Origin: an uncultured Clostridia bacterium
Lineage (GTDB): Bacteria; Bacillota; Clostridia; Christensenellales; CAG-917
Direction of reading: 5' to 3'
Assembly (NCBI GenBank): GCA_947589475.1
Contig: CANQBO010000005.1
Coordinates: 1 to 64,000, forward strand
Length of the DNA: 64,000 bases
A model generated the notes under the pieces. That model worked only from the letters and a program-made list of their open reading frames with translations. It was not told the DNA's origin and ran no database searches. Both the position numbers and the translations under genes were made by a program. Shown here piece by piece: positions 1 through 7,962 of the stretch. The stretch's first letter is position 1. The number at the start of each line of letters is the position of its first letter.

Positions 1-341
1 TTGCGACAACTGTATCATTTTTCACCTTGATAATGAAATTATAATAATAAAAGTATACAATGTCAAACCATAAATTTCATACGTTTTATGCCAAATAAAA
101 AATCTTTCAATCACCACCATATTTTTCCTTGCTCTCTCTCTGCGATGGTAGCACAGATTTCTTTTTGAGCAAGTTGCAAAAATTTACATCGTGATTTGTA
201 ACAATATGACACTTCGCAAATTTTGTGCCGGGCGTTGCCCACCACTTGCTCAATGATGGGACGAGAAGTGTTTGGACTTTATAAATCTGCGCTCCGGTTT
301 TCCGCGCCGAGAGGCAAATAAAAAATATGGAGGTTCCAAAG
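1..341. other. Gene-free stretch at left window edge
   Basis: No credible gene is visible on either strand. The stretch is AT-rich up to about position 130 and then more balanced. It precedes the rightward operon and presumably holds its leader, but no clean -35/-10 pair with 16-18 bp spacing was found. No copy of the tRNA-Arg 3' end (the expected left attachment repeat) is seen here, so the left end of the mobile element probably lies outside the window. Confidence 0.5.
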
Positions 342-599
342 ATGGAAAACCAAAGGTATCAACCAAATTCAGCAAAGTGTTCGATGAGCGAATACGAGTA
401 TTTTGACGGCGAAGCGTGGATCGTGTTTGACATGCTTTATCTCAATTTAGAGAAGAACACGGCGACGATAGCTGTCAGCAACAGAGGCAAGATAAGCGTA
501 ATCGAATACGACTTGATGAAAATTGAGAACGAACTTTACTTCGAGTTCAATCCTATAACCCGCATATCGCTTGCGGACTTTGTGGAGGTGGAAATATGA
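342..599 (+). CDS. Small conserved mobile-element protein, function unknown
   Basis: An 85-residue acidic protein, first visible gene of a rightward operon. An ATG at 327 is in frame, but GGAGG at 329-333 lies inside that longer version and is well placed for the ATG at 342, so 342 is chosen. I recognise no catalytic motif, signal peptide or membrane segment. The centre has alternating hydrophobic residues (VFDMLYLNLE, then TATIAVSNRGK) suggesting a small beta-rich fold. Its stop overlaps the next ATG (ATGA), so the two are probably translationally coupled. The company of ArdC, PcfK and PcfJ genes marks it as accessory-element cargo; no function is claimed. Confidence 0.7.
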   Translation: MENQRYQPNSAKCSMSEYEYFDGEAWIVFDMLYLNLEKNTATIAVSNRGKISVIEYDLMKIENELYFEFNPITRISLADFVEVEI

Positions 600-1012
600 A
601 AACGACGCAAGAACAGAGAAAACAGAAAGCCGTTGAACTTATGCAGAAGCTGGACATCTATAAACCGTATATAGACGGCTTTGTAGACGAAAACAAAGTG
701 TGCCTGTATGAAGGATACGGCGGATTTTGGACAGAACAGGAAACCGAATTGCAAGAGAAGATAGACCAAATCGAAAAGATCCACAACTGCACGGTTTATG
801 CCGTTACTCACGAGTTCACGGAGTTCGGGGAGTTATACTCAATGCTTCTCGTGCCGTTATACAAAGAAGATTGGAGATACCTCGTTACAAATGAGGGGAA
901 GAACAAGTTTTTTGCATTTGCCTATGTTTGGAACAAGGAAGCGGACTTTTGCTCCGAATTTGGCTCTATCGTGGTACACAGCTTCGGCGGTGGTATTCGC
1001 AGGATAGGTTAG
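596..1012 (+). CDS. Conserved mobile-element hypothetical protein
   Basis: A 138-residue soluble protein starting in a 4-bp overlap with the preceding gene and preceded by GGAGGTGG. The sequence has aromatic and glycine-rich stretches (EGYGGFW near residue 40, HSFGGGIRRIG at the C-terminus) that recur, from memory, in short proteins of Clostridia conjugative elements. There is no signal peptide or transmembrane segment. The C-terminal glycine-rich tail and many acidic residues give no clear biochemical hint. The gene is tightly packed in the operon that leads to ArdC and PcfJ/K, so a role in transfer, defence evasion or element maintenance is possible but unproven. Confidence 0.7.
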   Translation: MKTTQEQRKQKAVELMQKLDIYKPYIDGFVDENKVCLYEGYGGFWTEQETELQEKIDQIEKIHNCTVYAVTHEFTEFGELYSMLLVPLYKEDWRYLVTNEGKNKFFAFAYVWNKEADFCSEFGSIVVHSFGGGIRRIG

Positions 1013-1024
1013 GAGGAAACAGCT

Positions 1025-1381
1025 ATGGCAAAATTATCTGATTTAAGGCAGTATTTAGGCTATGAATTTTCAAGCGGCGCATACGCAGGCAAGGACTATC
1101 TTACGTTCCAAACGAAGTATATCAACTATCTGCGTTCTATGTGCAAGCAAAACGGATGGGAGCTTATCCCTCACAGAAACCACTATGAGTTTTCCGCATT
1201 TATCAAGAACACAAACGGCAAGTGCGTTTATATCGCCATATCGGACGTGCGCTATTGGCAAGACGAATGGTATAACAACATTTTGATACGCACAGCCAAA
1301 GACGAACGGGACTTCAGGGGCGGGACAAATCTTCATACGAGATTGGTAGACCTTGAAATCACGGCGCAATGCCTTTTATGA
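1025..1381 (+). CDS. Hypothetical mobile-element protein
   Basis: A 118-residue protein preceded by AGGAGG at about 1011-1016, within 12 bp of the previous stop. It is rich in aromatic residues (Tyr, Trp, Phe) and has no signal peptide, membrane segment or recognisable motif. The central part (WELIPHRNHYEFSAFIKN, then CVYIAISDVRYW) reads like an alternating beta structure. It ends 10 bp before the ArdC-like gene and is almost certainly co-transcribed with it. I do not recognise a family. It could be a small anti-defence or DNA-associated protein by context only. Confidence 0.65.
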   Translation: MAKLSDLRQYLGYEFSSGAYAGKDYLTFQTKYINYLRSMCKQNGWELIPHRNHYEFSAFIKNTNGKCVYIAISDVRYWQDEWYNNILIRTAKDERDFRGGTNLHTRLVDLEITAQCLL

Positions 1382-1391
1382 GAGGTGAAAT

Positions 1392-2318
1392 ATGGCGAAC
1401 GCAAAAATAAACGCTTACGAGTTGGTGACGAAGCGCATTATAGAAAAGATGAAGGAAGGCAAAATCCCGTGGCGGCAACCATGGGTCTGCAAAGAACAAG
1501 CAGTCAATGGGAAAACAGCCGAGCTGTGCGCTTTCAACAGAATGTCAAGACTGCCATACAGCTTGCTAAATCAATTTTTGCTCAAAAACAAGGGCGAATA
1601 TGCGACATTCAAGCAATGGGTAGAAATGGGCGGCAAGATTAAAAAGGGCTCAAAAGCGGAATGTGTGGTGTTCTGGAAATGGATTGACATTGAGGAAAAA
1701 CTTACAGACACCTCCAACGACAGCGAGGGCGAAGTTGTTATCAAAAGGCGCATCCCTCTACTCAAATACTATCAAGTATTTCATATATCATGCGTAGACA
1801 ACGTATATCCTTTGGATTTTTCAGATGATATACGCGACGAAAACAGCATTGAGCCGATACCAAAAGCAGAAGAAGCTATATCCGCCTACCTCACAAGAGA
1901 ACATATCCCTATGCTATATGGCGGAAATAAAGCGGCGTACAGCCCCGCTTTGGATTGCATTTACATCCCCGATAAACACAAGTTTGGGGAACACACAAAC
2001 GAGTTGTATTCAACGGAGTTTCACGAAATCGCTCACAGCACGGGGCATAAATCAAGGCTGAATAGATTTACTGAGCCGCAATACTTCGGAAACAAAGCAT
2101 ACAGCAAAGAAGAACTTATAGCCGAGATCTCCGCCTCTGCCATACTTGCCCTGCTCGGCTTGGAAACGCAAGATACATTTACCAACTCAACGGCATACTT
2201 GCAAGGTTGGATACGTCGCCTATCTAATGACAACAAGATGTTTGTGATGGCAAGCGCACAGGCAGACAAAGCGATTGAATTTATCTTGAGCGCAAACAAA
2301 AAAGAAATGGAGGAGTAA
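1392..2318 (+). CDS. ArdC-type antirestriction protein (ssDNA-binding domain plus zincin)
   Basis: A 308-residue protein of the ArdC family. The N-terminal part (about residues 1-95) matches the ArdC ssDNA-binding domain pattern: an opening helix, IPWRQPW, then NRMSRLPYSLLNQ and a WVEMGGKIKKGSK segment. The C-terminal part holds an HEIAHSTGH zinc-metallopeptidase signature at residues 211-219 with a downstream glutamate-rich helix (EELIAEISA) likely giving the third ligand. ArdC proteins enter recipients with conjugating DNA and protect it from restriction. Position in an operon with PcfK and PcfJ fits that role. The catalytic motif is intact, so protease activity is expected, although its substrate is not known from the sequence. 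Confidence 0.88.
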   Translation: MANAKINAYELVTKRIIEKMKEGKIPWRQPWVCKEQAVNGKTAELCAFNRMSRLPYSLLNQFLLKNKGEYATFKQWVEMGGKIKKGSKAECVVFWKWIDIEEKLTDTSNDSEGEVVIKRRIPLLKYYQVFHISCVDNVYPLDFSDDIRDENSIEPIPKAEEAISAYLTREHIPMLYGGNKAAYSPALDCIYIPDKHKFGEHTNELYSTEFHEIAHSTGHKSRLNRFTEPQYFGNKAYSKEELIAEISASAILALLGLETQDTFTNSTAYLQGWIRRLSNDNKMFVMASAQADKAIEFILSANKKEMEE

Positions 2319-2322
2319 AACG

Positions 2323-2640
2323 ATGGACAAAGTATTTATTATTCAATTTGATTGGTCCACAACGAATGCGGAAGGCATTGACCTTTATGTCTATGTAAAT
2401 TATGACAACGCATACAACAAATTCAAAAAAATCATCTGCAATGAAAGGCGTCCGGAAATGAGTTGGGTCGGCGACATAGAGTTTGACGACGACGGCTATC
2501 CCATAGACGAAAATTATGAGTTGGACTTTGAGGACAACAACACCTGCGAATCCGAAGTGTGGTGGCACTTTGTAGATAAACACGATTGGAACAGGCATTC
2601 GTTCGTGAATTTGCTTGTAAAGGAGGTCTTGGATTTATGA
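2323..2640 (+). CDS. Hypothetical acidic protein, paralogue of the 3470-3745 product
   Basis: A 105-residue very acidic protein beginning 4 bp after the ArdC stop. Its N-terminal pattern (FIIQFDWST, then YVYVNYDNAYNKF) is repeated in the 91-residue protein at 3470-3745 (FIIYYEWST, then FVYKAYENALDKY), so the two are diverged duplicates in one operon. No membrane segment, signal or catalytic motif is visible. The strong negative charge would be compatible with DNA mimicry, as seen in some antirestriction proteins, but this is only a thought. Its stop overlaps the start of the next gene. Confidence 0.65.
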   Translation: MDKVFIIQFDWSTTNAEGIDLYVYVNYDNAYNKFKKIICNERRPEMSWVGDIEFDDDGYPIDENYELDFEDNNTCESEVWWHFVDKHDWNRHSFVNLLVKEVLDL

Positions 2641-3404
2641 CAAGAGGACAGATAGTTTTTATCACCGACAAAAGGCTATACACCTCTATCGAGTTCAACG
2701 GCAATATGTATTTGGACGAAGATCGGGGCGGTTATGGTCAAGAAGTAATTGAAAGCCTTAAAAACATCACAAGCTATAACGAATATTGCGAATTTGTAAA
2801 CCAATTTAACGAAGAACACTTCGGTTATGAGGATGAGCCGATAGTATTTTTTGTCGCGACTGAATGCGGCACGGAAAGTATGCTGGATATGACAAGCGGA
2901 AACTATTTTGACAAATGGTTTTCGGACTACCTATACATAAAAAGCATACGAGATGAGGACATATTGATCGTTGATAAAAACGGCAAGCAAATCACCTTAC
3001 AAAAAGGAGATATTGTCGCCCTCGATTTTGGCGAATTTACAGACAAATGTGAGGCTTATAGCATAGTCACAAACATCACTATAAAAACTTTAGAGGAGCG
3101 TGTCATCGAACTGTGCGAAGAGCAAGGTTGGAGAGTCAATGTATACGAGCAAGACATTGAACTGTTCCAACAATCTCCGCTTGGTGAAGACTTCGGATTT
3201 TCCGTCAGTAGGCAAGACATCGTTCGTAACATTATAGAGTATTGCACAAATTTCGATATAGACGAACACGCAGAAATGTGGGTTATGTGCAGAGGAAAAA
3301 ACGGAGTTCCCTCGTCTATAAGTGCGTTAGTAAAGGACGCAACGGACATAAGCGATATGCTTGAAGAACTTGCCCTTAAAATAAACAAAATAGCGAGGAA
3401 CTAA
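2637..3404 (+). CDS. Hypothetical mobile-element protein, 255 residues
   Basis: Begins at the ATG overlapping the previous stop (ATGA), with AAAGGAGG about 10 bp upstream inside the preceding gene; an in-frame upstream ATG at 2586 lacks a comparable ribosome site. The 255-residue product is acidic and soluble, with no membrane segment. The N-terminal half looks beta-rich with FITDKRLYTSIEFNGNMY and an EEHFGYEDEP stretch. The C-terminal half has WRVNVYEQDIELFQQSPLGE followed by a helical tail ending LALKINKIARN. I recognise no family. It is co-transcribed with ArdC and PcfJ/K. Confidence 0.65.
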   Translation: MTRGQIVFITDKRLYTSIEFNGNMYLDEDRGGYGQEVIESLKNITSYNEYCEFVNQFNEEHFGYEDEPIVFFVATECGTESMLDMTSGNYFDKWFSDYLYIKSIRDEDILIVDKNGKQITLQKGDIVALDFGEFTDKCEAYSIVTNITIKTLEERVIELCEEQGWRVNVYEQDIELFQQSPLGEDFGFSVSRQDIVRNIIEYCTNFDIDEHAEMWVMCRGKNGVPSSISALVKDATDISDMLEELALKINKIARN

Positions 3405-3469
3405 CGATGAAATTTTATAAAGATATAAACATTCATTCTCTGAACAAAAAATCAATCAAGGAGGAAATT

Positions 3470-3745
3470 ATGAACAAAACAAACACAGCTTTCATCATCT
3501 ACTACGAATGGAGTACGGACGGCGAATACTTCAACGAAATATTTGTCTATAAAGCCTATGAGAACGCTTTGGACAAATACGAGCATTTGAAAGAGGACGA
3601 CAGGAAGTACGCCGAAGAAAGCGGTCTGACCTGCGATGAAACAGTAAACAAAGATGAGATGAAGCATTATTGGACTTCATATAAAGAAGGTTTCTATGCA
3701 GAAGACCATGCGGCAATATCGCTTGAGCTGTATGAGGTTTTATAA
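3470..3745 (+). CDS. Hypothetical acidic protein, paralogue of the 2323-2640 product
   Basis: A 91-residue protein. The open frame extends upstream to 3407, but AAGGAGG at about 3459-3465 selects the ATG at 3470. The N-terminal half (WSTDGEYFNEIFVYKAYENAL) aligns with the protein at 2323-2640, indicating tandem duplication and divergence within the operon, while the C-terminal halves differ. No signal or membrane segment is visible. Function unknown. Confidence 0.65.
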   Translation: MNKTNTAFIIYYEWSTDGEYFNEIFVYKAYENALDKYEHLKEDDRKYAEESGLTCDETVNKDEMKHYWTSYKEGFYAEDHAAISLELYEVL

Positions 3746-3762
3746 GAAGGAGGTGATAAGTA

Positions 3763-3951
3763 ATGCCGTTTAAGACTATGGCGCACATTCATTCTCTGAA
3801 CGGAGAAATGCGAGAAGTAACCGTGCTTGAAACAAAATATACCAGAAACTCCACTTACTACATAGTGGACTATGAAGGCATACTTTGCACGGCAGTATTT
3901 AACTTCTTCGTAGGCGATTATTATGCAGACGACGTATATGGGAGACTATGA
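3763..3951 (+). CDS. Small hypothetical protein
   Basis: A 62-residue protein with an excellent ribosome site (AAGGAGGTGAT just upstream) and a start 17 bp after the preceding stop. The sequence is beta-like with alternating hydrophobic residues (REVTVLETKY, then TYYIVDYEGILCTAVFNFF) and no membrane helix. Its stop codon overlaps the next start (ATGATG). No family recognised; the strong ribosome site and tight packing support a real gene. Confidence 0.6.
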   Translation: MPFKTMAHIHSLNGEMREVTVLETKYTRNSTYYIVDYEGILCTAVFNFFVGDYYADDVYGRL

Positions 3952-4196
3952 TGGAAGCCGAGAAAGACAACAAGTACGGATACAAGGTTTGCTATAAACA
4001 GCAAGGCAAGAACAGGTGGAAGTTATATCTCGTGTGCAACACCTATGACCTCGCTCAATGGCAAATTCGTTGGTGCGAAAACCACTCGCCGCCGGATCGC
4101 AAGACCAACAAGATTTTGGAGCATGTAACGTGGGAGATATTCCCTATAAGGAATTATCTCGAATACAAGAAACTCTGGAGAGGCTGTCCGTTCTGA
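3948..4196 (+). CDS. Small hypothetical basic protein
   Basis: An 82-residue protein that begins in an overlap with the preceding gene; the ATG at 3951 is an equally possible start. It is basic and Trp-rich (KNRWKLYLVCN, LAQWQIRWCEN, HVTWEIFP) with no signal peptide or membrane segment. This kind of short Trp-rich protein is common in conjugative-element accessory operons, but I cannot name a family. It is followed after 52 bp by the PcfK-like gene with its own ribosome site. Confidence 0.6.
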   Translation: MMEAEKDNKYGYKVCYKQQGKNRWKLYLVCNTYDLAQWQIRWCENHSPPDRKTNKILEHVTWEIFPIRNYLEYKKLWRGCPF

Positions 4197-4248
4197 TACG
4201 GGCAGCCGATCTTTTTATTATGAAAAAATTTTATAAGGAGTTAAAAAA

Positions 4249-5193
4249 ATGGAACTCAATCTTGAAGCAAAAAACAAAGAGCAGGAAAAGATATTGGCTT
4301 ACCTGCAAGCAAACGCAAGCGAAGTGCTTGCGGACAAGATAAACAACGGCGTCTACATAGAGAAAGACGGCAAGCGTTTATTGAACAAAAAGACGTTGGA
4401 CGGCTTTATGACATTTGCGAACGGCGAAGCGCAAAAACTCGCAACGAAAGGAGCGAGAGGCATTTGCATAAACGATGACACCGTTTACGGATGGGCGGTA
4501 CACTACTTTGAGGAGGACGAAATAGAAGGCGTCTTATACAACGAGGACGGCACGGAATATCAAAACGTTAAACCTGCCGCAAAGATACAAAAGACGCAGA
4601 TTATACAATCTAAAACGAAAGATAAACCCTCAAATGCGCAATGTAGTCTCTTTGACCTTATGGATGAGCCGAAGCAGGAAGAAGCCGCAAACGAGGACGC
4701 AGACGACGACCCGGACTATGGCGAAACTTATGACGTCTACGACGAAAATAAGCGAGATGAATCCCCGCAAGAAGAAGCAGATGAGCCTCAAAAGCAAGCC
4801 CTTTCTTTCTATAAAAAGTATTTTGAAACACAAAGTAAATACCCGAACGATATAATCCTCATACGGCTTGGAGATTTCTATGAAGCGTTTGGCGAACACG
4901 CAGAACAACTTGCGGAGCTGACAGGACTTACTCTTACAGGACGGGACTGCGGACTTGAAGAACGACGCCCGATGGTTGGTTTCCCTTATCATGCGGAAGA
5001 TGCGTATTTCAAGAAAATCACGCAGGTATATTCCTTGCGAATTATCGAGAGCGACGACAGCGAACGGACTATCCCCATACAGAAAGCGCAGATGGGAGTT
5101 ATAGACCGAGTTACGGGCGAGATTTACGACCAACAGGACGGACTCGTAGGCGAGCTTATGACGATGTTCAACGGCTATTTGGAGGTGAAATAA
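4249..5193 (+). CDS. pcfK: PcfK/AcrIIA9-like protein fused to a MutS domain I-like segment
   Basis: A 314-residue protein in two parts. Residues 1 to about 100 resemble PcfK-like proteins (AYLQANASEVLADKINNG, then KTLDGFMTFANGEAQKLA, then VYGWAVHYFEEDEIEG). Proteins of that family include the Cas9 inhibitor AcrIIA9. An acidic low-complexity linker (about 125-185) follows. Residues about 187-290 look like the mismatch-recognition domain I of MutS, with FLIRLGDFYEAFGE-type, LTGRDCG and PMVGFPYHA segments; here the first reads ILIRLGDFYEAFGEHA. The MutS core, clamp and ATPase are absent. It directly precedes PcfJ, as expected for a pcfK-pcfJ pair. Anti-CRISPR activity is an inference from family resemblance only. 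Confidence 0.75.
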   Translation: MELNLEAKNKEQEKILAYLQANASEVLADKINNGVYIEKDGKRLLNKKTLDGFMTFANGEAQKLATKGARGICINDDTVYGWAVHYFEEDEIEGVLYNEDGTEYQNVKPAAKIQKTQIIQSKTKDKPSNAQCSLFDLMDEPKQEEAANEDADDDPDYGETYDVYDENKRDESPQEEADEPQKQALSFYKKYFETQSKYPNDIILIRLGDFYEAFGEHAEQLAELTGLTLTGRDCGLEERRPMVGFPYHAEDAYFKKITQVYSLRIIESDDSERTIPIQKAQMGVIDRVTGEIYDQQDGLVGELMTMFNGYLEVK

Positions 5194-5194
5194 T

Positions 5195-6529
5195 ATGAAT
5201 ATAGAAAAACTTAAACCTGTCCCAAAGTACATAGTGCAACGCATACGCAAAGAGGATCGTTTGCTATATCCCTCTCAAACGGGATATACAAGATTTTATG
5301 CGTACCTTGCCAAAAACGAAGGCAAACTTATAAAAGTTACCGTAGCGGTGCGCAATGAAAGTAAGAAGCGCAACAGCCATTGGATATATAAACAAGTAGC
5401 GGCACGGGATGTGAAATCCAACATTTGTTATGTCAAAGACATGATACATTTCCGTCTGTCCGGTTATGTCGTAGGTTGGTTTTCCGAAGGCATTGGCAAA
5501 TACCAGAAATGGTGGGAGGACGGCGAATGGGGCTGGGCAAACAGCAAGTGTTTCGACCCCTATGCGCCCATAGTAAATATGGACTATATGCAAAAATTTC
5601 CCGAATATAAGTACAGCTGCTATCAAGAGATACAGCATTGTAGGTTATTTGAGTATCTGCAAATATACGAGCAATATCCCGTAACGGCTGAACTTATGGT
5701 GAAACTCGGCTTGAAAGACTATGTATTCTACAAGACGATAATCCACAGGTTGGACAAAGACAAGAATTTTCGTAGATGGGTGTTAGCCAACAGGTATAAT
5801 ATTGCCTCAAACAGATATTATGCAACAGCATTATTGCGTGCATATAATCGGAAAATGCCTTTGGAGCAAGCGCATGCGGAAATAAGCACAAGACAAATGC
5901 TGAAATCAAACGATTATTCAGTCATACGCAACCTTTTCCACAATGATTTAACGGCTATCACGAACTACATAGCAAGCCAAAACACAAATCTGCGATCTTA
6001 CAAAGATTATGCGGACGCCTGCGCTTACTTGCAGTTGGATATGACGCTTGAAAGGAACTATATGCCGCATGATTTTAAGAGATGGCACGATATTCGCATA
6101 GACGAGTATCATTCGAAGAAAGCGGAACAAGACAAAAAGGAAAGGCATGAATTATATGAGAAGTTCAAGAAGGTCGCAGACAAATATATGCGCCTTGAAC
6201 AGAAAACGGGAGCGAATTACATTTGCATTATAGCGCAAAGCCCGCAAGACCTTATCCATGAGGGACATATACTGCACCATTGCGTTGGGAGTATGGGCTA
6301 TGACCAGAAGTTTGTGAGGGAGCAATCCCTTATTTTCTTTATACGGGATATTAAAGCGCCGGATACGCCGCTTGTAACCGTTGAATATTCCGTAGAGCAA
6401 AAGAAAGTGTTGCAATGCTATGGAGAGCATGACCATAGACCGATGAAGGACATAGGGGACTTCGTGTATGAACAATGGCTTCCCTATGCGAACAAGCAAA
6501 TTAAGAAAATCCAAAATTTAGCCGCATAA
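5195..6529 (+). CDS. pcfJ: PcfJ-like protein
   Basis: A 444-residue protein of the PcfJ family, named from the conjugation region of enterococcal plasmid pCF10. The diagnostic C-terminal segment is present (LIHEGHILHHCVGSMGY near residue 355, then YSVEQKKVLQCYGEHDH). The N-terminal 150 residues include a Trp-rich YQKWWEDGEWGWANSKCFDP stretch. There are no membrane segments. GGAGGTG lies 8 bp before the start, and only 1 bp separates it from the PcfK-like gene, so the pair is co-translated. The biochemical role of PcfJ is not established; genetic context ties it to conjugative elements. Full length for the family and no sign of decay. Confidence 0.85.
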   Translation: MNIEKLKPVPKYIVQRIRKEDRLLYPSQTGYTRFYAYLAKNEGKLIKVTVAVRNESKKRNSHWIYKQVAARDVKSNICYVKDMIHFRLSGYVVGWFSEGIGKYQKWWEDGEWGWANSKCFDPYAPIVNMDYMQKFPEYKYSCYQEIQHCRLFEYLQIYEQYPVTAELMVKLGLKDYVFYKTIIHRLDKDKNFRRWVLANRYNIASNRYYATALLRAYNRKMPLEQAHAEISTRQMLKSNDYSVIRNLFHNDLTAITNYIASQNTNLRSYKDYADACAYLQLDMTLERNYMPHDFKRWHDIRIDEYHSKKAEQDKKERHELYEKFKKVADKYMRLEQKTGANYICIIAQSPQDLIHEGHILHHCVGSMGYDQKFVREQSLIFFIRDIKAPDTPLVTVEYSVEQKKVLQCYGEHDHRPMKDIGDFVYEQWLPYANKQIKKIQNLAA

Positions 6530-6548
6530 GGCAAAGGAGTAAAATATT

Positions 6549-6851
6549 ATGGCAAATTATTATCGTATAACAGCATACTGCGAAGAGAAAGACTTTTCGG
6601 CGATCTTTGACTGCTATGGCATGTTCGAGAAGAAGTGGCAATTCTCGGTGTTCATCAAAGAACACGGGATGCGCATTATCGAGGTGAACGACTACGACCA
6701 AATTGAGGAAGTGAACTTGCAGAAGCGACCTACCGAAAACCCCAAACAAATCATTTATCAAGCGTCTGCAATGGGCAAACCGCAAATCACCGAAACGAAC
6801 GGCAGAAAGACCGTAACGGTGGGCGATAAATCTTATATCATAACCCTATAA
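6549..6851 (+). CDS. Small hypothetical protein at the end of the PcfJ operon
   Basis: A 100-residue soluble protein, last gene of the rightward operon, 19 bp after pcfJ and preceded by AAAGGAG. It starts ANYYRITAYCEEKDFSAIFDCYG and ends with a basic beta-like segment (TETNGRKTVTVGDKSYIITL, 20 residues). No catalytic motif, signal peptide or membrane helix. It is followed by a strong hairpin terminator, which closes the operon. Small proteins of this type commonly follow PcfJ in Clostridia elements (from memory); function unknown. Confidence 0.65.
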   Translation: MANYYRITAYCEEKDFSAIFDCYGMFEKKWQFSVFIKEHGMRIIEVNDYDQIEEVNLQKRPTENPKQIIYQASAMGKPQITETNGRKTVTVGDKSYIITL

Positions 6852-6865
6852 ACACCAATAACACA

Positions 6866-6897
6866 TATAAGGGAGAGCAATAAAACTCTCCCTTATA
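6866..6897 (+). terminator. Rho-independent terminator of the pcfJ operon
   Basis: A perfect 12-bp stem (TATAAGGGAGAG with CTCTCCCTTATA) around an 8-nt loop, followed by AAACTTTTGTTGTTT. It sits between the rightward operon and the convergent leftward gene at 6953 and may serve both directions. Confidence 0.85.
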
Positions 6898-6952
6898 AAC
6901 TTTTGTTGTTTGAATGAAATATCTCATTTTTTATGAGCCGATACTACATACA

Positions 6953-7372
6953 CTACTGGGCATTTTTTCTAAAAAACTTTTCCCGTTCAAGAAGCACGTC
7001 AAAATCCATTGAACACATTGCCGTAATATGTGCCCAAAGAATATTACAACAATCCTTGAAAAGTGCCAGATCTTTAATTTCAACGTCCGTAAGCATTGTA
7101 GTACTCCTACACTCTAGAAAAATTTTGCTATAAAAAGGGATCACCTGTATCTCAAATATATTTGATTCATTTGTGAAGAACTTTATAAAGAAAATGAACT
7201 GATCATCTTGAGCCGTTTCCTTTTGTTCGTATATCCCGAGTGCGGAATTTAATAAGATATACCTGTTCCCGCGTGTAACGAAAGCGTAAATTTTGTCATA
7301 GTTAACCCTATAGAAACCTTCAACAAGTTCTTTGATTTTTTTATAAATATTGTCCATTTCTTGCTTCGTCAT
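6953..7372 (-). CDS. Hypothetical protein
   Basis: A 139-residue protein on the reverse strand with GGAGAGG seven bases before its ATG. It has an amphipathic N-terminal helix (MDNIYKKIKELVEGFY), a central beta-like part (IYAFVTRGNRYILLNS) and a C-terminal helix ending LLEREKFFRKNAQ. Three cysteines are scattered without a zinc-ligand pattern. No family is recognised. It is the last of three small leftward genes lying between the PcfJ operon and the giant lipoprotein, and its higher AT content matches the element. Confidence 0.5.
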   Translation of the reverse strand: MTKQEMDNIYKKIKELVEGFYRVNYDKIYAFVTRGNRYILLNSALGIYEQKETAQDDQFIFFIKFFTNESNIFEIQVIPFYSKIFLECRSTTMLTDVEIKDLALFKDCCNILWAHITAMCSMDFDVLLEREKFFRKNAQ

Positions 7373-7416
7373 CTTGCCTCTCCTTGTCCACGCCGTTTAG
7401 TAAAATCTAACATACT

Positions 7417-7641
7417 TCAAATAATTACTCCGCTAATATTTGACATATCCACAAAATCGTGGGGGTACTCGTTTACGAGTTTTCCACATTCGTCATAAAT
7501 ATAAATCGCTCTGCCTCTCTTGATTGCAACATGGTGAGAAGTATAATTATATAATTCTCCTTCTTCATTGAGTATCTTTTCCTTCTCGTTATAAGCATAA
7601 ACGCGCTTTTTGTTTGGATCTTGGACCGCAATTATAATCAT
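7417..7641 (-). CDS. Small hypothetical protein
   Basis: A 74-residue protein with GGAGAG upstream of its start. The sequence appears to contain repeated short beta hairpins (RVYAYNEKEKIL, then RAIYIYDECGKLVNEYP) of the kind found in small element-borne proteins. No membrane segment or known motif. Spaced 44 bp from the downstream gene at 6953-7372. Confidence 0.45.
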   Translation of the reverse strand: MIIIAVQDPNKKRVYAYNEKEKILNEEGELYNYTSHHVAIKRGRAIYIYDECGKLVNEYPHDFVDMSNISGVII

Positions 7642-7688
7642 CTTTTTCTCTCCTTTTGATGTTTCGACAACGTTGACTGATCTTAATC

Positions 7689-7904
7689 TTACTTGCTTGT
7701 TAAAAAATGGACTGCATCAGGCACCGCCTCGCGGTCTCTATCGGTGGGGGCTTTGGGATTCGCCGCTGTCCCCGAGTTCGGAGCGCGATGCACATCGTAT
7801 CCCATTTTCCTCAAAATCATTGCTATGATACACGTTTGCACGGTGTAACCATAGTGTTCTTTGACATATTCGATGATTTGCTTATAAGTAAAACCTCGCT
7901 TCAT
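7689..7904 (-). CDS. Small basic protein with winged-helix-like pattern
   Basis: A 71-residue product from the ATG at 7904, chosen because GAGGAG lies about 9 bp upstream; an in-frame ATG at 7940 would add 12 residues but has no good ribosome site. The pattern FTYKQIIEYVKEHYGYTVQT, then a short helix, then a Pro-rich linker and a helix-like tail ending VPDAVHFLTSK resembles a short accessory domain found in Clostridia mobile elements (sometimes next to an RNA methyltransferase), from memory. The function is unknown. Lies 59 bp before the end of the giant lipoprotein gene and may be read through from it. Confidence 0.5.
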   Translation of the reverse strand: MKRGFTYKQIIEYVKEHYGYTVQTCIIAMILRKMGYDVHRAPNSGTAANPKAPTDRDREAVPDAVHFLTSK

Positions 7905-7962
7905 GTTATAGTACTCCTCTTGTTTTATTTGATAAACCAACGGCCATCAACCTTGATTGCCA

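Noticed and set aside
1..341. Left attachment site of the element
   Set aside because: No repeat of the tRNA-Arg 3' end was found here; the left boundary is probably outside the window.
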